In this document: piece by piece, positions 23,803-34,714 of the stretch | Position numbering within the stretch: position 1 is the first letter of the stretch | Layout of the letters: every line of letters begins with the position of its first letter | Assembly: GCA_029449235.1 (NCBI GenBank) | Contig: JANATG010000007.1 | Span: forward strand, 1,116,001-1,180,000 | From: Linnemannia schmuckeri | Lineage: Eukaryota > Mortierellomycota > Mortierellomycetes > Mortierellales > Mortierellaceae | Length of the DNA stretch: 64,000 nucleotides | Direction of reading: 5' to 3' | Notes under the pieces: generated by a model | What the model was told of the DNA's origin: nothing | Databases searched by the model: none | Seen by the model: the letters and a program-made list of their open reading frames with translations, nothing else | Made by a program: the position numbers and the translations under genes

Positions 23803-25516
23803 TATTGTATATATGAAAGGTGAGCGTGGGGCGGTACGGATGTGTGTGTATGTAAGGGTTTGGGCACAGGGGAAGGGAAGGGAAGAGAGGGGAAGAGAGG
23901 GGAAGGAGGCGAGGGCGAGGAGGAGAGACAGAAGAGAAGGGCGTAGTAGTAGCTGTGGTTGATATTTTCAGCTCACAGAATGTGTAAATTTGAGTCAAAA
24001 AGGAGTGTCAATCCAATGTTTGTAGAAGGGTTTGAGCGAGAAAGAGGGAATGGAGAGGTGTATCCGAGGGTAAAAGAAAGAGGAGGAAAAGAAATGAAAG
24101 AAAAGAAGGAAGTGGAGAAAGAAAACAAAAAGAAAACAAGGAAGAAGACGAAGAATGGGCGGGAGGAGAAAGACAAAGACGAAGAAAAAAAAAAGGAGAG
24201 GACATCCAAAATGGGACCCGAATGAATTACTCTAGTTGGGCGGCCAATGAATTTGGACCAGGGACAAATGGGATTTTGCCCTCGCTTTGCTTTTTGGGTC
24301 AAACGAAGAGACAGGGGCAAGAATGAACGAGAAGGGAAGGGAAGGAAATGGAGAAGGGGGAACCGACTGTGTTATTATACAGTAATTCAAGTGGTCAATG
24401 ACCAATGAGAACCATGTCGACTAGACTAGTATCATTGCCATCACTATCATCGATGTCCTTCTTGCTTGCTTTCACTTCTATCTCTCAAAGTATTGTCAAC
24501 AAGAAATAAGGTATTCGCACTAGTCGTTTGCTTTCATAGGCAATATGCACAGAAGGTTGAACAAGTATGGTTATCCATGTTCATAACTAAAAGGTTGACT
24601 TGGGTTGAGAGAACATTTATGAGAGCGCATCAGGGCGGGAAGAAAACAAGCTGGCTCCACAGCGACCATTATTATTCCTCATTTTCTCCTTTGTTCTTAT
24701 TCGTAACACTCCTGCTTTATATTGCCTTGCAAGCGCTATAGCTATGGCTATTGCTATTCCTAGCTCGTTCGTTCAGAGTTGGTCAGGGGCACCACTCAAG
24801 GACTCCCAATTTGCCCTTTGCCTGTGCATTGGTCAAATCCTAAATTCACAAGGCACCACCTCACTTATGAACCCTATTCTCACAAGACACAGGGTTGGAG
24901 TCATATTCTTCTTCAACAGTGAACTCACAGCACAAACTCTTCCATTCTCATCTTACTCACTCTTCCCTACCGACCAGTCAACGGATCAATAGACCGTTGA
25001 CTAGTTCGTTTCGTCCCACGTTCGGATCTAGTGGAATAAGAGCATCCGTCTTACTTTTTTGAACAACGTGTCAGTGGCGTCAAAGACCCACAGGGTTCTC
25101 TCCTCTCTTTGTACGTGTGTTTAATAGTACGACTTACTAACATGACAAGCAGCGGTTAGAAAATCTATCACTTAGCCGCCGTCACCGTTGTGTGAACTGC
25201 TACGCGATATTACACTGATGAGGCGTTACAATGCATGGCGCCTATCCAGCGATCCAAGCCCTCTATCTGTTTATTGTCTCCTCTGTTATCTTTCACGGAT
25301 AAACGTGCGGTGAGTGGATGAGATGGATCGATCCCATCATCATTCTCGAATTCCTTTCTCCCCTTTATTTTTCTCTCGTTCTTCTCTCTTTTTTCTCTCC
25401 TTTTCTCTTTCTTCTCTCTTTTCAACCACACATTCAACCACACACGCTCCTCTCCATCTTCTACACCTTACACTTCTCCACTCCCTCCCAGGCTCAGACA
25501 ACTACCCAAAAAGAAC
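23803..25516. other. Divergent intergenic region (promoters)
   Basis: Lies between a minus-strand and a plus-strand gene, so it should hold two promoters. Bases 23,870-24,220 are almost all purine on the + strand, i.e. a CT-rich tract on the coding strand of the minus gene. Bases 25,340-25,500 are a CT-rich tract just before the SHB17-like start. No supported gene inside. Confidence 0.6.
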
Positions 25517-26724
25517 ATGACCACCCCATCAACGGTCCACGGCCAGTACCCTCGCGTGTACCTCGTCCGTCACGGAACCACCGAATGGAGCCAGAATGGC
25601 CGTCACACCGGTCTGACAGACATCCCGCTTTTACCCATCGGGGTCGAGCAGGCCGGATTGCTCTCATCCCGGTAAGTAAAGAAAGAGCGTCTGAGAAGCA
25701 ATAGTCAGAGAGAGAGAGAGAGTTAGTCAGAGTAACGGAGAGAGAGTGGGAGTAAGAACAGGGAACAGGGAGAGAGGAGGAATAGAAGGAGAGCGATGAG
25801 GGAGTGGATATGAGAGCCCACAAGCTCAGTATCCCTTTCGTTCATCCCATCGCATCTATCATCCATTGCCGTCATTATCCATTGATCGCGATATCCATTA
25901 CCCTGGGAAAATTTTGAACAAGAGAAAAATAAAGGGAGGATCTCAGTCAAACTCACAACAACACATGAACTAATCACCCTCTCCCCCTTTTCTGCTTTGA
26001 TATCCATGAACGATCTAATAGGATCTTTGAAAACCCACATCAGGACATGGTCCACATCGACAACATCACCCTCGTCCTCGTCTCGCCCCTCAAGCGCGCT
26101 CAGCAGACCTACGAACAACTACGCACCGGAGGACTCACAAAACAACTCCACGACGGGACAGCGCCCTCATGCTTTACGCGAACCCAGGCCCGTACGACCT
26201 CACTCTTGGCCGAATGGGATTATGGCGATTACGAAGGTGTCACGACAAAGGAGATCTTGAAGACGAGACCGAATTGGTCGCTCTTTGGAGATAATGCTCC
26301 CGGTGGAGAGACAGTTGAACAGGTCGCGGCGAGGGCGGATGCGATTATTGAATTAATCCATAATTACCAGCGTGGCCTCGATTCTCAGGGCAACCCGACG
26401 CACACCCTCAAAATGCCCTTTACCGAGCTCGAGACCCAAACCAACAACAGGGATGCCAACACACCAGTGACTGACGAAGGGAGCCTGGCGGCAGAGTATA
26501 AGACGGTGGTCACAATTCCGGAAGAGAAGGGTCGCCGAGATGTGCTGGTGGTGGCTCATGGACATTTCTTACGAGTCTTTGCGGCAAGATGGTTGAAAGA
26601 AGATGGATTGCATGGCAAGAACTTGGTCCTGGACACTGCCAGTGTCTCTGTGTTGGGTTATGAGCATACCTTGGAGGAGCGGGTCATCAAGGTCTGGAAC
26701 CAGAGCAACCATCTCTGGAAGTGA
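25517..26724 (+). CDS. SHB17: Histidine-phosphatase superfamily sugar bisphosphatase, Shb17-like
   Basis: Probable sedoheptulose-1,7-bisphosphatase, which feeds the riboneogenic branch of the pentose phosphate pathway in the cytosol. Exons 25517-25671 and 26022-26724 give 285 residues. The phosphohistidine motif is LVRHGTTEW at residues about 16-24, followed by the Shb17-typical TGLTDIPLLPIG. SPLKRAQQT supplies the second active-site arginine. AEWDYGDYEG is the hallmark of this subgroup, and VVAHGHFLRVFAARW carries the second catalytic histidine. A low-complexity insertion (residues about 165-205) separates the last two blocks. It is convergent with the methyltransferase gene, whose stop is 168 bases away. 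Other histidine phosphatases are possible, but the WDYGDYEG block favours Shb17. Confidence 0.87.
25703..25722. repeat. GA dinucleotide microsatellite in intron 1
   Basis: A run of about eight AG units (agagagag...) inside the single intron of the Shb17-like gene. Confidence 0.8.
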
Positions 26725-26891
26725 CCGAGATAATGATTGGTAGCTAGCCTTAGTATTGTATGGTAATAGAACTTCATGCAGCTGCTTGCAATGGTGGACA
26801 AAACAGAACAATAATGATAGTTTTTGTTTTTCAGTGTTTTATTAATATCCTACGACGATCCAGGATATAGCTTCCTATCCTTCTTGATCTC

Positions 26892-29583
26892 TCAGACTTT
26901 GGTCGCGGTCCAACGAGCGCACTCATAAACATATTTGAGCATCCCATGGGGGTTGGCCATATAGGTGCTCTTAGCCGGCTCCTGGATCTCCATCTTGAAC
27001 CCAATCGTCTTTGCTAGTTCAATCACCTCCTCCAGACTGAGCTCCACCGAGATTTCGTTGGGGGTGTTCTCAAAGTGCCACAGCAACGGACCTACAGTAA
27101 AACAATTGCGATGGCGTTTTTTTTTTTTTTTTTTTTTTTTTTTGGCAGCCAAAAAAGAATCGATATGGTTAATTGGTATGCTTGCGGGCGAGGTTCGACC
27201 GATCAGGCAGTTCGATACGGTCGGGGAGGAGAAAATAGATCTTCCTTCCTGCCTAGTCATTCAACAGCTAGAATAGAGAAGAAGCAAGAAGAATGAAACG
27301 AGGAAAAAAAAGAGGGAACCCGCGCTGTTTCTTAGATCTGTTCATAAAACGACACAGTTCCGGTCCCTGCACCAACTCTAAACGCAGAAATAGGACGGCA
27401 GAAGTAAAACAACCACCCTTCCTCCGAAAAAAATGTCTAAGAGGAGTGGCATGACAAGAGAGTGGCTATTTTTGGGAGCCTCATCCTTCTCTGCGGGGAC
27501 TTTAACACAACAAGGTGCCAGATCGGACAAGAGGGAAGGACGAGGAAAAGGAGGAGTTTCAAAGCATGCCGTTGTAGATGTTCTGCCGATCTTTGGAAGG
27601 TGCAAGACAACACCAGTAGCCCTACACATCAACTCTCTCGTTGTTGCTGTTTGTCTGCATGTGGTGTCTGTATAACTGTGTGTCTGTCGGTGTATTTTCC
27701 TGGAAAGGTTGTAAAGAGTAATGCAAGGAAAGGAACAAGCTCGAGCAATTATGGTGGCGTTATATGCAGGGGCTTATGCATAAGAGCACCCAACGTTTGA
27801 GAGTTACTTTGTGGCTGTTTCTCGAAAAGGTCATTTCAGAAAACAGAGTAAAGCTTACCAGCATTGATCCAAACGCCTCCTTTCTTCAGAATCTTGTAGA
27901 TGGTCTCCAGATAGTCTACAATGTTCTTGGCGGTATCGATGAAGAAGCATGTCACCACCGCATCCCATTTCCCTATTCCCAGAAAAAGAAAAACCAGAAA
28001 CCAACGATAAAAGACCAACAAAAAATGCGACGATACATGTGGAGTTAGAAAGCAAATCATCATCCGCTCGTCCTTTTTTGGGGGGGTTTCAACCATCCAA
28101 AATCTCAGGTCCCATATCTCTTTTTTGTCGGCGACATAAAAAAAGCGCTCGATCATAGTTTTACCGTAGTTCTCTTCTTCCATGCCATAGACTTCAATAA
28201 AATCTCCAGCGACCATTGAAAAGTCCGTGCCCCGAGGGATCTCGCTAGGGTTGACATCTGGGATCGTTGCCTCCGTCAGGACATCGCTCGATTTGACAAT
28301 GTTCGAGAATGAGTGGATGTAAGGGTAGATCTTGAACTGGTTAATTCGCTGGGTCTTGTTCAGGATAAAATTGGATGCAAGAAGCATGTAGTACGAGAAC
28401 TCGTTTCCTTGAGCACTGAACCCGTCGTGGGCAATGTCAAAGGCAAGGCGGCCCAATCCTGATCCTGGAACAAGCACATTGATCCTGCCACGCTGCTCTA
28501 CAGGTACTGATGCGAATCGAGTTCGCAGCTCCTGAATCAGTGGTTCGTAGATCGCATCTCGTTCAGGTTTGCCCTATGGTCAGTGATCAACAATTTTAGG
28601 GTAGTGAGTGAATGAAGACATTGATAGAGAGATCACATCCTAAATATATAATATGCTTTTAAATAATGAATGCCTGTAAGCTTACTCCAGCACTCCAGTC
28701 TCGAACAAACTGCTTGATGGTTCCTTGGACCTTCTCCATGTCCTGTTCTCTAACGCGAAGTGCTGCTGCATTCTTTGCCCGCTCATTCATATCGAGCTAA
28801 AGATTCATTATATAGAAGAAAATACTATTAAAGGCCAGACTCACTTCGCAAAGGTGTCATCGACATAGAGCAACCAAAGACATCAAAGCACCATATTGTT
28901 ACCTTTGCGGTAGAGCGATCATCGTTCACAAAGATCTGTTGGTCTTCACAGATAATCTTGATGATCTCGTAGTTAGCCTCAATGGCATCGTCAATCCGTT
29001 CCATCCTCTCAAGATATGTCGGCAGCATCCTTAATGGGCATAGTCAACGGCGTGCACACAAATCAAAAAATCGCAATTGATGTGGTATTAGTGCAAAAAT
29101 AGTCGCCTGTCAATTGTACATCATGTCCTATCCATGCATCACCCATGCATGATCCTTGCTGTCAACTACATTGACCGTAGATCGTGAAAATGAAGCTTAC
29201 TTTTGTTGCCTCTCAGGCAAGGTATAAAAATCGGTTCGTCGACGATGGTTGGCATACATAGCACTAGCCTTGTACTGAGAGAACGCCTTGATAATTTTGT
29301 GAAAATGCAGCGTCTCTTCGTGCACCGCGTCGTCGTCTTCCAATGATCCGTGGTGATCATGGCTGCGTTCGTGGTCGTGTCCGTGTCCGCCGTGGTCGTG
29401 GTTGTGGCTATGATCGTGATCGTGCGAGTGTGAATGACCTCCATAATGTTGATGTTGGTCATAATGGTCATCGAACTCTGGTCTGTCCGAGAAGGTGTTC
29501 CTTGGCCTGGCAGGTTGCCCTTGCTTCTGTCTGATTCCCGCCTGGAGGGTTGTCTGATGGTGTCCTTGATCAGCTGGATTCAT
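26892..29583 (-). CDS. Carnosine / histidine N-methyltransferase (N2227 family) with His-rich N-terminal tail
   Basis: SAM-dependent methyltransferase of the CARNMT1/YNL092W (N2227) family, which methylates the histidine of carnosine or anserine and, in animals, protein histidines. Six exons (29583-29201, 29029-28903, 28796-28686, 28573-28165, 27972-27859, 27091-26892) encode 447 residues. Family blocks: KIIKAFSQYKASAM then RRTDFYTLPERQQ; the SAM-binding loop VLVPGSGLGRLAFDIA; NEFSYYMLLASNFILN; MVAGDFIEVY; KWDAVVTCFFIDTAKNI; and the C-terminal GPLLWHFEN with SVELSLEEVIELAK. Residues about 38-72 are unusual: an almost regular His-Asp/Asn/Gly repeat (HSHDHDHSHNHDHGGHGHDHE) ahead of the catalytic core. 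The last intron is 767 nt and carries a 27-nt T tract. Tandem with the SRPK gene upstream, 154 bases away. Function call is confident; the substrate in this fungus is inferred. Confidence 0.92.
27117..27143. repeat. Poly(T) tract, 27 nt, inside an intron
   Basis: Uninterrupted T run in the last intron of the methyltransferase gene. On the transcribed (minus) strand it is a poly(A) tract about 25 nt upstream of the 3' splice site. Confidence 0.9.
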
Positions 29584-29737
29584 TGCGTGTCGGTCGAAGG
29601 TTAGTTATGATGTTGGTGTCTGCGTGTCCAAGGGTTGCATTTGAGAAAATCAGGCACGGAGAAAGAAAGTCACGACTAAAAATGGCAAATGAAATGACCT
29701 GCAAAAAGAGTTTATTACTGACGAATGACATGAACCA

Positions 29738-31823
29738 TTAAAGGGTACGTGTCCGTTCTTCCGACTCTGGTGCGAATGTGTTGGCGGTGTCGAGCTTGTA
29801 CCGGAGCCAAGGGTGCCTAGCCATCTTGCCGGCAGGTGCGCGCTTGGAGGGATCAAGCTGGAGCATCTTTTCCAGAAAGTCTGCCAACAGCAACGCCTCC
29901 TCTTCCGGCATCACGTACTTCTCGCGAAGAACATCCCTGATAGGCCACATACGCAACTTGCGAATTTTCCGCAGCTCACCCTTACTGTTGAACAGTTCGC
30001 GCGAGTACTTCCCGTTGGCAATCATCTTCTTGGGCAAATCTCCCAACAGCTCGATAATCTGCGCCATATGGTCGTCATCCTTGCTGTAATTCGCTCCTCC
30101 GCTCTGAGGATCAAAGAGATAGTCGGTCGAGATCAACTCGAACGCCATACATGCCACGCTCCAGACATCCGCACTTGTTCCCCACTCGGCGCCAATGAGG
30201 ACCTCCGGTGACCGATATTGCCGTGTTTGAATGTCGTCTGTGAAATGGCGGTCCTCCCAACAGGCGTTGCCCAGATCTGCAATCTTGACAGTAATGGTTG
30301 TCGGCATCTGGGAATCATCAAGAGGCTGACTTTCGGACATGGTCGTTGTTGATTCGGCCAGAGTTGATGTCTCTAGATCATGTTCTCGTCTAAAAGTAGA
30401 TAGATGTAATAGATATTTTCGAACGCTCACAGATTAGTAAAATATTTCATATCACTCTCATTTCCTTCATGCCTGTCTGGAGGAGTAAAGATGCTTACAC
30501 TGTAGACCTGTCATCCCCTGTAGGCTCTCGGTCTCCTTGGTCGCCTTTAGTCCGCTCAAATTGAGTAATAGAGAGTGCTGCCGTGCTCAAGCCTTTTTCA
30601 CTGCTACGACTGCCGCCCTGTGTTGATGCCGTGTGTGCGCCGTGCGTCAATGGTTTACTGGTGACAACCTTGGATGAACGACGATGCTGTTCAGCGAAAG
30701 TGGTTGCGTCTGAGTAATCGGTGTCACCCATGAGTTTCTTGACCACTTGTTCCACGTCATCGACACAAACCAGCACGTTCTCCGGCTTGAGGTCAGTATG
30801 AATGATGCCACACTCGCGATGCATGTAGTCGAGCCCCATCAGTACTTGATACAGAATCTGCTGGACCAGGTGCACAGGTATGCCTTGGTTTCGATAGCGC
30901 TTGATCATGCTCAACAAATTCTCGCCCAAGACTTCAAAGACCATACAGACGTGCGATCCGTTGGGTCCCTGATGAATGAAATGGTCTAGGAGCTCCACGA
31001 CGTACTTTCGCCCAGGCGCCGATGGGTTGGTTTTGACAATCTTTTCCAGCAGCTTGATCTCGTCCAATGCAGTCTCGGTGTAGTGTTTTGCAGACTTGAC
31101 AATCTTCAAGGCCACGTGTCGATTCATGCTGGGAAAGGCCACAAAGAAAGAATGAAAAATAGGAATATCAGAAATCAGATGGCGATTTTTTTCCTTGCGT
31201 CAAAGGTTAATGCATAAATGGTATGATCACAAACTGGCACGAGTTGTGAGTGGCACTTACAGTGTGTCCTTTGCAAGCCAGACTGTAGAAAAATGTCCCC
31301 ATCCAAGTTTTCTCAGAACCAAGTATCGGCCATCATGAAAGCGATCCCCGACACGGACATGGTGATATCCGTCCTTTTTGTAGTCGGATAAATCCTCTTC
31401 CTCGTCCGAGTGTATTGAGTGCCGGTCAGAGTCGTGAGCATGGTCATAAGGCTGTCCTGACTCGGATCCATGGCCATAGTCCTGTCGATCGTAGCTCTGG
31501 TTGCTATTGTTGTTCTTGTTGTTATGGTAGTCATAATCGTAGTTGCGGTGGATGTTGCTGTGGTTATGATGATGATCTGAGGACGTGTGGTTGCGGTGAT
31601 TATTATGGTTGCTATGGTAGTCAAGTTGCCGTGAGGCTTCAAATGATGGCCGAATATCAGCTCCTGACTGTGTCATGGTACCCGAGGACATCCTGGACGA
31701 GGAGTGTGTAGAGTGCGAGTCGCCGGCGTACTGGTACGAGTTTACGCCCGGGTCTGTCCTTGTGGTCTTGGGTTTGCGAGTGTTGATGGCTGCAGTGATC
31801 GAGGCTATCAGGAAGAGGAGCAT
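29738..31823 (-). CDS. SR-protein-specific kinase (SRPK/Sky1/Dsk1 family)
   Basis: Serine kinase that phosphorylates RS-domain splicing and mRNA-export factors. Exons 31823-31261, 31128-30499 and 30389-29738 give 614 residues. Kinase landmarks: glycine loop KLGWGHFSTVW near residue 175-185, ATP lysine in VALKIVKSAKHYTETALDEI, catalytic loop IIHTDLKPENVL, DLG in place of DFG (ADLGNACW, usual for SRPKs), and TRQYRSPEVLIG in the activation segment. An interlobe spacer of roughly 110 residues (Ser/Thr-rich) separates the two kinase halves, shorter than in animal SRPKs. The N-terminus is His/Asn/Tyr-rich (about residues 70-120). The predicted start MLLFLIASITAAI is hydrophobic and untypical for a cytosolic kinase; an upstream coding exon joining at one of the AG dinucleotides just inside it is possible, so the first about 15 residues are uncertain. 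Confidence 0.92.
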
Positions 31824-33145
31824 GAGTTTTGAAATGAGTGAGCGAGTGAGTGAGTGGGTGAGTGAGTGGGTTGATGAGTGAAGAGAAGAATGAGAGTGAA
31901 TAGTTAAATGGAGGGCATGAGAGTGGTGGGTGAGCGAGCTTCTTTAAATAGTCTAGGGTACGATGGGCATAAGACCGGACCACGCACCCGCGACAGCAGC
32001 AGTACCCACTATGTCGCTCACAGTGAATACTCATGGCCGACTGTCTCTCTATTATTCACTCATTTTGTTTCGTATTTTGGCTGCTGTTTGATTTGTCCTC
32101 CTCCTCACTCTTACTACTACTTCCAGGATGGGGATCACTCTTTCTTGGCTCATTCATGACCACAACAACATAAAAAAGATAAAAGAAAATAAGCGTAGAC
32201 CCCATCTGTCTGCTGGGATGCATAAACGATGAGATAGCTTTTGGACTTTAGTTGGATACGGTGGTGCGTGCTGTTCTTCTTGTTGTTGTTGTTGTTGATG
32301 AGAATAACCTACATTTGCGTTTCCTGTCCATCGAAAGTCGAGACGTATGTGTAAGGGAGGTTGGGTGCAGCCATGAGGAAGGGGAGGACAAAGAAGAAAA
32401 CAAACCGCCAGAGGGGGACCAGCAGCAGCGCGTTTGGCGAAGGGGACTGCTGACTGCGACTGTGGTCTTTTTATCAAACACAAACAAGCGACATGACTAG
32501 CCCAGCCCAGTCCGAATAAAATTCATGATATGAGCGATTTTCGATCTGTTCCTGCACAACGCGCACGTTCACTTGAACCCTTGCCTCCTTCAAACTATGA
32601 CGTTTTTTCCGCCTTCTTTGGGCTTTTCCTTGCTTTGACTTTGCTTTGTTTTTTGACTTTGCGTATTGCTTGGCTTGCTTAATCCCGCTTTTGTTTGCTA
32701 TCTATATCGTGCGTCCATGGATCCATGCCGACCAACCGGACGAAAGAAAGTCCGTGACCGTGGCTGGGATTTTTTTCAAGAGGCTTGGCAAAGACATGGC
32801 CCCGGAACGAACAGAGAACTGGCAATGACGATGATTTTTTTTCTTCGCACGCGCATCAAGTGAAACAACCGGAAGAAAAAAAAGAGAGAAAAAAGGCCTG
32901 CGATCATCCCATCATCCCACTCACCTCACCAGATCGTACTTAAAGAAAGAAGTCTTCATCGTCATCTCTTCTCCTCTCTTTACTTTCCTCTTCACTCCTA
33001 TTATTCCAAAACACCTTTTTCCACAAAAAGAAATTAACACGCTTAAAGTAACCTTGTTCTCATTCCCTTCAGACCCTCCACACCCTACAAATCCTTCTTC
33101 CCTTCCCTTCCCTTCTCCTTTTTCACAAGAGCAAATAACAACAAG
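31824..33145. other. Divergent intergenic region (SRPK and TVP18 promoters)
   Basis: No supported gene. A GAGT/GTGA tetranucleotide-like repeat occupies about 31,838-31,885 just upstream of the kinase start. A CT-rich tract precedes the TVP18 start (32,930-33,140). An open minus-strand frame at 32,154-32,483 is low-complexity with no recognisable block. Confidence 0.6.
31838..31885. repeat. GTGA-type tetranucleotide repeat
   Basis: Imperfect tandem (GAGT)n with interspersed GGGT units, in the presumed 5' UTR/promoter of the SRPK gene. Confidence 0.75.
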
Positions 33146-34564
33146 ATGTCTATCGTCGACGAGATCCGCTCCGGAAACTTTTCTCTCTACGGTCAATGGT
33201 AAGAGAATGCCTTTTCCCTCTTCTGCCGTACTTACCCTCGAACATTGAAGCTTTGCGATCCATCACAAGGGGAGTGACGGCAGAGTAGATTGACCCTTTT
33301 TGTTTCTTTGTCTTTTTTTTTTTTTCATTGTTCAACCAGGTGTGGTCTTTTGTCCATCGTAGGTATGTACAACATGAAGCAACATGCAAACATGAAACCC
33401 CGGGAGGACAGGATGTTACCACGTTACTGTCCACGTTCTCCTCTCTCCACACGTCGACCCTTGTCCCTTGTGCACCCAAACGGAACAAAATGCAAGTGCA
33501 CCCTGCCTTCTAACAATTGTCTCTTGTTGTTTCGTCCTTTCTTCAATATTAGCCCTCATCTTGTTTGGTATTATCAACTTCAGCATCGGATGGTCTCTTA
33601 TTGGATGGTAAACAACATGCCCTTTTCATTCTGACTGCGCTGGATCATCGATGTCATAGTGCATCTCAATACAACGTCTCTTCAGCCCCCTTCTTATTGC
33701 TAATGTAGCGTCTTCTTCCATTCTCCCGTTGCTGTTTCTTCTCTTTGATAGGATTATTGCCTTCCTCTTGGTCTTTATTGAGATTCCTCTCTGCATGAAG
33801 GTAACAAGATCATTTTCTTGATGGAGCCAGAGGACATGATCAAAAAGGCTAAAAATCTGCCAACAAAAGAGCAATGATTAAGGCTGTAGCAGGGACTAAC
33901 AGCAGGCTCATCATCATAATCTCTCCTTCCTCGCATGTTATGATTGTTTGTTCTTGATTTAGTGTTGCCCCACGAGTGAAAAATTGTAAGTGGTGCATGT
34001 CTGACTGGGAATTTATGCAACACCCAGAACACGCTGATCGATCGCAAGGGCTTTTTTCTCATTTTTGAAACGATCCGCGAAAACAAACTCATTTGTCCTT
34101 TTTTTCTGTCTCTTGAACATGATTTAGCGATAACTTCTTGACAAAGTTCCAGAACTCGTATTTCCGCGCCGGTGCCTACTTGGTGTAAGTTGAAGGCAGC
34201 AGGACTCGATAATATAACTTGCCATTCTTCTCCCGGATAAGCTTGTTGCCTTTTGATCAAAGAGGCAGCAGAATGAATATGCCATCCACCAATCAAATCA
34301 AAATTATTTTTTTGGTGGCGCGTCTCGCCTCCAGAATACCCAAAACCTTGAAAGCTCATCAAAACACATTTTTTTCTGCCTTATCCAAATAGGTTTGCTA
34401 TCCTAATGTGGATTGCTGTCGGTGCCGGCCACAGGAACCTCCAGGTCGTCTCGGCCCTGTTGTTGACTTTTGCATTTCTCGCATACACCTTTGCTGCCTT
34501 GCGTGGCCAGACCCCCACCTCCAGCGCAATTACCGGAGGCACCGGCGTTTCTACCATTGTGTGA
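33146..34564 (+). CDS. TVP18: Golgi apparatus membrane protein TVP18
   Basis: Small four-helix membrane protein of late Golgi/Tlg2 vesicles. Seven exons (33146-33198, 33340-33362, 33553-33607, 33752-33800, 33963-33985, 34128-34184, 34393-34564) join in frame to 143 residues; two exons are only 23 nt. The family pattern is present: NFSLYGQWCG at the N-terminus, GIINF in helix 1, FIEIPLCMKCCP after helix 2 (matching the FIEIPFLLKICP block of yeast Tvp18), FQNSYFRAGAYL before helix 3, and AFAALRGQ-like TFAALRG after helix 4. Length is slightly below the yeast protein (167). Convergent with the RhoGAP gene, whose stop lies 150 bases downstream. The tiny exons and short introns contrast with the intron-poor neighbours. 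Confidence 0.92.
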
Positions 34565-34714
34565 ACATGTTTGAGCTCCAATACCGCACATCTGCACTTT
34601 GCACGGAGGAATCTGGCTTTCGCATCGAAAACTTGTTCATACATCGCGCATACTTCTTGCACCATTTCATAATCTTCACAACATTGTTTTTCTTCATAAA
34701 TAAACATATACGCT

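Noticed and set aside
29166..29471. Out-of-frame Thr/Ile/Met-rich ORF
   Set aside because: Frame-shifted reading of the His-rich tail of the methyltransferase; a shadow frame.
32154..32483. Minus-strand frame of 109 codons between SRPK and TVP18
   Set aside because: Low-complexity (Gln and Pro runs from microsatellites), lies in a divergent promoter region.
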